A DNA stretch of 64,000 nt from Acanthopleura granulata (Eukaryota > Mollusca > Polyplacophora > Chitonida > Chitonidae), in the NCBI GenBank assembly GCA_016165875.1, contig JABBOT010000005.1, forward strand, positions 434,001 through 498,000. The letters run 5' to 3'. The notes below the pieces were generated by a model. The model saw only the letters and a program-made list of their open reading frames with translations, was not told the origin of the DNA and did no database searches. A program made the position numbers and the translations under genes. Below, in pieces: positions 59,001 to 64,000 of the stretch. The stretch's first letter is position 1; each line of letters opens with the position of its first letter.

Positions 59001-60482
59001 CTTTTTGCTTATATTCAGCCATTTGTAAAATCAGTCATACTTGTTACCAAACTTGCCTTTCGCCAGTGACATGTAATACCTCAAGCTCCACACACTGATG
59101 TGCTGGAGGCCCATATTAATGCAGAGGAAACGCAGTTAATATACTTTATCTAATTCATAATGTTAAAATCCGTAAGCTTCTTTGCGACATCAAGAACTCA
59201 TTGCATCAGGCGACGTCATACTTATTCAAAAATCAATGACATGCTGGTCAATAGGCTTGGGGAGTAATTTGAATTGTAATAGCAGCACTCCACGCGGTTA
59301 GAACAAACTCGGAACAGTAACAAAGCGTTTGGCGCTGTCTGCGGGATGTGACCACTTTGTTTTTATACATAATTCCCTAACATTTAAAGCTAATGCCATG
59401 CTGTCCTAAAATCATTTAACTTCAAGCGATAAAACTAAATTTTATGTAATAGTGTAATATTACACTTAAACATGCAAACAATTTCAAAAACAGCTGTACC
59501 AGAAACAGAGTTTACAGTAAAGCCGATTACAGTTTAGGTAACTAACATTTGTCAAGATTTCCTAGATATCCAGTATTGTTTATTGTACATATCATTAGGC
59601 TGCATGGTGAATTGAGCCAATATCTTCAACCAACCAACTAAAGAAAAAGAACTCATGTTACAAAGTTATTAAAAATTATATATTATATTGATATTACCAC
59701 CTTTGACTTACACTGATTCTAAACCCATGAGGCTCTAATTCAGAAGGACACAGAAATACGACAAGTTTTTAGGATGTCAAACATTGCAAGGTTTTATAAT
59801 TAGGATAGATATCAAAATTGCTGTTTTCATTATGCTTTGACGACAATTAAAAGGGGCGTCAAATAAAGTTCAAATAAACGTACTGGCAACAGACAACTGG
59901 CCGGCAAATCCTCTGGATCATTATTTTAATTCATCCCTTGATGACCGTGACTTGAAACTACTTTTTACTTTGTAACGGGGACCTTGTTGATGGTAATTGA
60001 CTTGTTCGCAGCGTAAACAATTTGTACCGAGCCCAAGGCTATACTTCGCTATACTTGGCTATACCTGAATATATACAGATTTCCTCCTCCAAATTTACAT
60101 ATTAGCACATGAATGTATGTACTCACAGTAGTCGAATGAGCTTGCACTCTTATTTGTGTAATTGCAATGGCTCTGTGGAACTCAACATTGCCAGCTATCA
60201 GCAGTTAAGTACTGTATGTTGTACAGGAATCTGGCCACAGATTCTATGGGTTGTCTGTGTCAAAGTCCACAAAAAATGTTAACGAGCTAAACTATTTTAC
60301 TATATCTTCAGGAAAAGAAAAATTACACAATTGTAGGGACGTCGCTTTTTTATTAATAGAAGGCATTTTACGGCTGGTATATATAGTCAAGGAGTCTTAA
60401 TTTACAGCAGTTCTTAAAACTTGTTACAATAATTACAGACATTTCACTCGAGAGGTTTCTTCCAGTTCACCGTTTACAGTAG
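56096..60482. other. Intergenic, one candidate exon
   Basis: A SINE-tail remnant lies at about 58250-58295 (CTTGAGTTTGGCGTAAAACA). Only the candidate exon at 57.5 kb stands out; the rest is AT-rich with no recognised feature. Confidence 0.45.
57543..57662 (+). other. Possible orphan exon (unrecognised)
   Basis: An acceptor-like TTAAGTTGTTAG is followed by an open stretch containing MRKNKSGLLENALADDTILC and ending EGK at GGGAAG/GTAAAC, a plausible donor. The minus strand is open over the same span for 103 codons. No family recognised; it may be chance. Confidence 0.15.
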
Positions 60483-60645
60483 CAACGAGGAAGTCGTAAG
60501 TATGTGGGTCGGTCGCTGGCCATGCTCCAGGAGGTTTATCTGTTTATTTGATTGGTGCTTATTTGACGGCAAGCACGATGGCTTGAACGGCTGTGGGGAA
60601 GCTCTTGGACACTGCAAGGACAGAAACCTTGGGACGATCTTCTGT
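60483..60645 (+). pseudogene. Degenerate copy of the 111-codon gene
   Basis: Positions 60483-60539 and 60588-60645 resemble 50779-50860 and 50861-50935. Shared blocks are CTGGCC-TG-CCCAGGAGGT (with small changes) and CGGCTG-GGGGA. The start codon position reads ACG. A 48-base insert at 60540-60587 beginning CTGTTTATTTGATTGGTGCT, like a reverse SINE tail, splits it. The second half is lost next to the retrotransposon's candidate LTR. Confidence 0.6.
60540..60587 (-). mobile_element. SINE tail fragment inside the pseudogene
   Basis: TTTATTTGATTGGTGCTTAT matches the reversed SINE 3' end (TTTATTTGATTGGTGTTTTA). It falls exactly where homology to the parent gene is interrupted. Confidence 0.6.
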
Positions 60646-60842
60646 GCTTTATAACTCTGTCCAATTCATCTTTGTAGTGTCTTATACAATGTACACGTTG
60701 TAAATGTACCAGTGAGCAAGGTACCGGTTTCCGCCCTGCTTGGTAACAGTGATGGATGCCCACGTAGACTTGTACTGATAACCATATTACATCTTGCTTC
60801 ATCTGCACCCTCTGTGTGTTTGCCCTTTTCTGAAATACTACA
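60643..60842 (+). repeat. Candidate 5' LTR
   Basis: Starts TGTGCTTTAT and ends AAATACTACA, the TG...CA rule for LTRs, and lies two bases before the primer-binding site. The left boundary is placed where homology to the pseudogene copy fades, so it is uncertain. About 200 bases would be short but within the range for Ty3/Gypsy elements. Confidence 0.4.
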
Positions 60843-60844
60843 AC

Positions 60845-60858
60845 TGGCGACGAGGATG
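60845..60858 (+). other. Candidate primer-binding site
   Basis: TGGCGACGAGGATG begins with TGG, complementary to the CCA end of a tRNA primer, and immediately follows the LTR end. The tRNA species is not assigned. Confidence 0.6.
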
Positions 60859-60891
60859 AACTTTGCCCACCTCTAGTACATTATTGGGATC

Positions 60892-61738
60892 ATGGCGACC
60901 GCAGATTTTTCAGCGCCAGTGACTTTTCTGCCTACACCAGAAAGACAATGCATGCCGTGGGCCCAATGGAGGCGGCTGTTCGCAAACTACACTGCGGGTC
61001 TACAAGACGCCTCAGCGGAACACAGACGAGCTATACAGCTACACTGCATGGGAGTCGAGGGGCAGCGGGTATTTTACACCTTTCCGGAGGTTAACCCCGA
61101 CGAGAACGACGTCTACATTTGAGCCCTGGCAACTTTACAAAATAGGTTTCAACCTGTTGTCAACGTGGCTGCTGAGCGCCACCGTTTCCGTCTGACAGGT
61201 CAACATTCCGGCGATTCGTGAGCTGGTTGTCACATGTGAATTTGGTAATACGGGGGATGAGATGATACGCGATCAACTGGTGGAGAAAACTACGTGCGCT
61301 CGTACCAGGGAGCGTCTTCTCATGGAGCCTGGCCTTACACTTAATCGCGCAATTCAGCTCGCCCGTCGTGTGGAAACTGCTACCAAAGAGGCATAGACCT
61401 TCAGAGAGAGGATTCAAGATCGCCAAATTCTGTTTAAAATGGCAAAGCCCAGCCCCGCCCAGCTGGAAAGAAACAAAGGAAACGTGGACAATCAGGACGG
61501 AAGAAAAAATAATGCTACAGAAGATGTGCATCTTCTAGCCATCTTGCCAATGATAAAGACTGCCCTGCCAAAGGTAACACATGTGCTATTTGTCAGAAAA
61601 TCGGACATTACCATGCAGTCTGTCGAAGTAAAACAGCATATGTTGTGCAAGAAGTTGACTGTGACGACAGCCACAGTGTGTTATGTGCCTAACGACGTGT
61701 TAGGCGTGCAGAAAGCAGCACCTGTCACAAAAAATTAG
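60892..61738 (+). pseudogene. gag remnant with CCHC knuckle
   Basis: The start MATADFSAPVTFLP opens a frame that meets a TGA at 61120, then continues in the same frame to another stop near 61219. A second frame continues with capsid-like sequence (IRDQLVEKT, RERLLMEPGLTLNRAIQLA) to a stop at 61394. The knuckle C-x2-C-x4-H-x4-C is at 61582-61623. At least two stops and two frame changes: non-functional. Confidence 0.85.
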
Positions 61739-61740
61739 TG

Positions 61741-62090
61741 TACGGCATACAAGTAAATAATGTCAGTATGACTGTGGTAGTTGACTCTGCTTCTGATGGT
61801 TCATTGATGAAAGTACTTTCTGCATGATGCTTTAAGACCATGCAAAGAACCATTCAGATCCAACACCTCAGAAAACACTGAAATTGTGGGGTGTTTTGAA
61901 TGTAATGTTCAGTACAAAGGAAAATGCGCTACTACTGTCTGGTATGTTGTTAAACAAGGTTGTACACTCCTGGGTAAAGATTTAATTCCAGCATTAGGCA
62001 TTAGCATTCAGGGCAAATCTTTGTCATGTTTTGCTGCTCACAATGTCACGCCCACACATACCCTACCTACTCAATGAGCTGATCTGAGAA
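61741..62090 (+). pseudogene. Retroviral-type aspartic protease remnant
   Basis: VVVDSASDGS at about 61774-61803 is in the position of the protease active site, where the family has D-S/T-G; here the Gly is Ala. The C-terminal family feature LLGKDLIPALGI follows at about 61970 in another frame. A frame change lies between them. Confidence 0.75.
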
Positions 62091-62167
62091 CAGAAAGTAG
62101 GTCAAGTGATGTAACACATACTCCACACACGGTCACTAACAAAATTCCCTCTGCCCCAGACTGTACA

Positions 62168-62870
62168 ATACCGTCTGAATTTCCAGAAGTATTTGCAGAT
62201 GATCTAGGGCTGATTCCCGGGTACAAACACAAAATACGTTTGAAAGCAAACGGGGCTCCTGTACAACAAAAGCTGCGACCACCTCCATCCGCCCTTAGGG
62301 CCGAGATAGCGAAAGAGTTAAAACGTCTTGAACAGCAGGATGTTATTGAGCGCGTAGACGTAGCGTGTGTGTCGACTTGCGGAAATTAAGTACCGAATAT
62401 CGAAGAGTTACTCAGTCGGTTACATGGGGCAAAGTTTTCTCAAAGCTTGATGTCAGAGCAGCTTATCACAAACTTGAGTTAGCCGAAGAAAGTCGTGATC
62501 TGATCACCTTCATTACACATGAGAGATTGTTCAGATACAAGCGTCACCAGCGTGCTTTGAGAGAATTCTTAATTCTGTCGTAGCTAATTTACCTGAAGTC
62601 TTCTGTTACTTTGATGACATTTTTGTGTCTGGTAAAGCTCAAGCTGATCATGATGTAAATTTACGCAAAACACTCAAGCGATTGTCTGATGAGGGCATCA
62701 AGTTGAACGTAAAATGTGAATTTAGTGTGTCCAGTAAGCAGGTGCTAGGTCATGTAGTGGATAGCGAAGGTATCCGACCAAGTCCAGAACTGATCCAAGG
62801 GATGGCGAACGCGACATGCCCTGCGAATTCAGACCAGGTTCGTTCGTTCTTAGGTCTGGCGTCGTTTTAG
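62168..62870 (+). pseudogene. Reverse transcriptase remnant
   Basis: FPEVFADDLGLIPGYKHKI and ELKRLEQQDVIERVD are the N-terminal thumb-side blocks of Ty3/Gypsy RT. After an internal deletion and a frame change come VDLRK, then the motif A region FSKLDVRAAYH with its catalytic Asp. A second deletion removes the block before the YFDD catalytic motif (62607-62618), and FLGLASF ends the domain. Missing blocks and stops make it inactive. Confidence 0.9.
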
Positions 62871-63372
62871 GCAAAGTTTGTTCCCCGGTTTGCTACATTT
62901 GTGCAACCGATCAGAGATACACAAGCTACAGTACCATTTAATTGGACAGCCAAGGCTAACCAAGCTTTTCTCGACATCAAGGAGGCTATCATAGATAGCT
63001 CTGCTCGCTCCTTGTTTGATCCGAATAGTGAAACGATCGTGGTAAGTGACGCGTCCGGTTACGGTATCGGTACGATCATAAATATCACAAATAAATGTTC
63101 ATGGTGATGAAGTTACGGTAGTATGCGCTTCACGTAAATTGAACGATGCAGAAAAATGTTGCTGAGTAGGAGAACACGACACTTTAGCTTGCGTTTGGGC
63201 TGTAGAAAGGTGGCATACCTACTTGTGGGGTAGAAAGTTCACATTGAGAACTGACCTTGGTTACACTGTTGTCAACGTCAGAATCAGGTCACAGACCTAT
63301 GCGGATAGCTAGATGGAACACCAGGCTGTTGTATTAGCCGATGTAGCCGATGCTCTGTCTCGTTTACCTGCC
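62871..63372 (+). pseudogene. RNase H remnant and tether
   Basis: PFNWTAKANQAFLDIK and VVSDASGYGIG are the start of Ty3/Gypsy RNase H with its first Asp. VWAVERWHTYLWGRKF matches the later part of the domain. A deletion then joins directly to ADALSRLP, the conserved link to integrase. Stops at 62868, 63105, near 63165 and near 63310. Confidence 0.85.
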
Positions 63373-64000
63373 GAAATGAATGATAGTTGCAATACCAACG
63401 TTGATAGCGAGGTCGATCGTATCTGTGAAATACTCGTACAAGACACCAGTATCACAAAAGCTGAATCGATTGAAGCTACAGCTATAGACAAGTCTTGCGG
63501 CCTTTTTAAAGGCTATATCGAAAATGGATGGCCGAGCAAAGCAAAATTCGTTGAAAGCAATGCAAAACCATACTTCTCTGTACACAATGAGTTTTCCGTG
63601 ATAGATAACGTGTTATACCGAAACGAGCGCGTTGTGGTACCTAAATCTCTAACCACCAGAGATATTGAGCTTGGTCATTCCGGAATCAAGGAGTTTTGCG
63701 CACAAAACATTGTCAGTTGTCTTGGTGGCCTAAGATGGACATACAAGTCCGTGATGCTGTCAGAAATTGTTTTGTTTGTCAGATGAATGACAAAACTAGC
63801 ATTTTTCACAACGATCCGATGCAACCTGTGCCAGTACCGACTAGCCCTTGGTTAAAACTAGGGATAGACATCGTAGGACCATACCATTCTCACGAGAATA
63901 GGTTTGCCATTACATTGATAGGTTATTACAGTAAATGGCCAGAAGTTTGCTTTACACGAAGTACAACAACAGAATCAGTAACTGACTTTCCAACGTCAGT
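63373..64000 (+). pseudogene. Integrase remnant, cut by window edge
   Basis: One frame runs to 63786 and includes GHSGIKEFC, where the integrase zinc-binding (HHCC) domain should be, but the pattern is broken. The next frame contains PWLKLGIDIVGPYH, the start of the catalytic core with its first Asp. The remaining core residues lie beyond the window. Confidence 0.85.

Larger units (their letters stand above)
60643..64000 (+). mobile_element. Decayed Ty3/Gypsy LTR retrotransposon, right end cut
   Basis: Order of parts: candidate LTR, primer-binding site, gag with a CCHC zinc knuckle, protease, reverse transcriptase, RNase H, integrase. This order (integrase after RNase H) and the motifs YFDD, FLGLASF and ADALSRLP identify the Ty3/Gypsy class. 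Several stop codons, frame changes and deletions break every domain, so it is not autonomous. The element continues past the window's right edge; the 3' LTR is not seen. Confidence 0.92.

Overview
This is a gene-poor, intron-rich, repeat-rich stretch of animal nuclear DNA. It contains GT-AG introns of 0.25 to 4 kb, many minisatellites, tRNA-derived SINEs and a decayed Ty3/Gypsy retrotransposon. The commonest SINE has a tRNA-like head with a GTTCAAGTCC-type B box and a tail reading GGCGTAAAACACCAATCAAATAAA. From memory that SINE type is typical of molluscs and related lophotrochozoans, so I infer a marine lophotrochozoan, most likely a mollusc. No bacterial-type operons, CRISPR arrays or rRNA genes are visible.

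Layout. Positions 1-18.6 kb hold no gene I can recognise, but contain a fold-back MITE (2.1 kb), a dense cluster of CREB/ATF-type sites (3.7-3.9 kb), a 75-bp tandem repeat (6.75 kb) and SINEs. Positions 18,673-40,077 hold one complete 13-exon gene on the plus strand for an equilibrative nucleoside transporter (ENT, SLC29 family). All 12 introns are GT-AG, all phases join, and the product is 459 residues with 11 predicted membrane segments. Its introns are packed with minisatellites and SINEs. Three exon-intron junctions (the exon 1 donor, the exon 2 acceptor and the exon 3 donor) lie inside tandem duplications that copy the splice site.

Positions 40.1-50.7 kb are intergenic, with a 34-bp minisatellite of about 1.1 kb that has a 272-bp higher-order period. 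At 50,783-51,118 a 111-codon frame predicts an unrecognised tail-anchored membrane protein with four RRxS kinase-type motifs. Positions 51.1-60.5 kb are intergenic, with an 82-bp array of about 1.2 kb. At 60.48-60.65 kb there is a degenerate copy of the first part of the 111-codon gene, interrupted by a SINE tail. Immediately beside it a decayed Ty3/Gypsy element (candidate LTR, primer-binding site, gag, protease, RT, RNase H, integrase) runs off the right edge.

Most promising for follow-up: the 111-residue tail-anchored protein with regularly spaced RRxS sites and its broken copy; the ENT paralogue that lacks the conserved TM8 Asp and Arg; and the repeat-borne duplicated splice junctions around intron 1.
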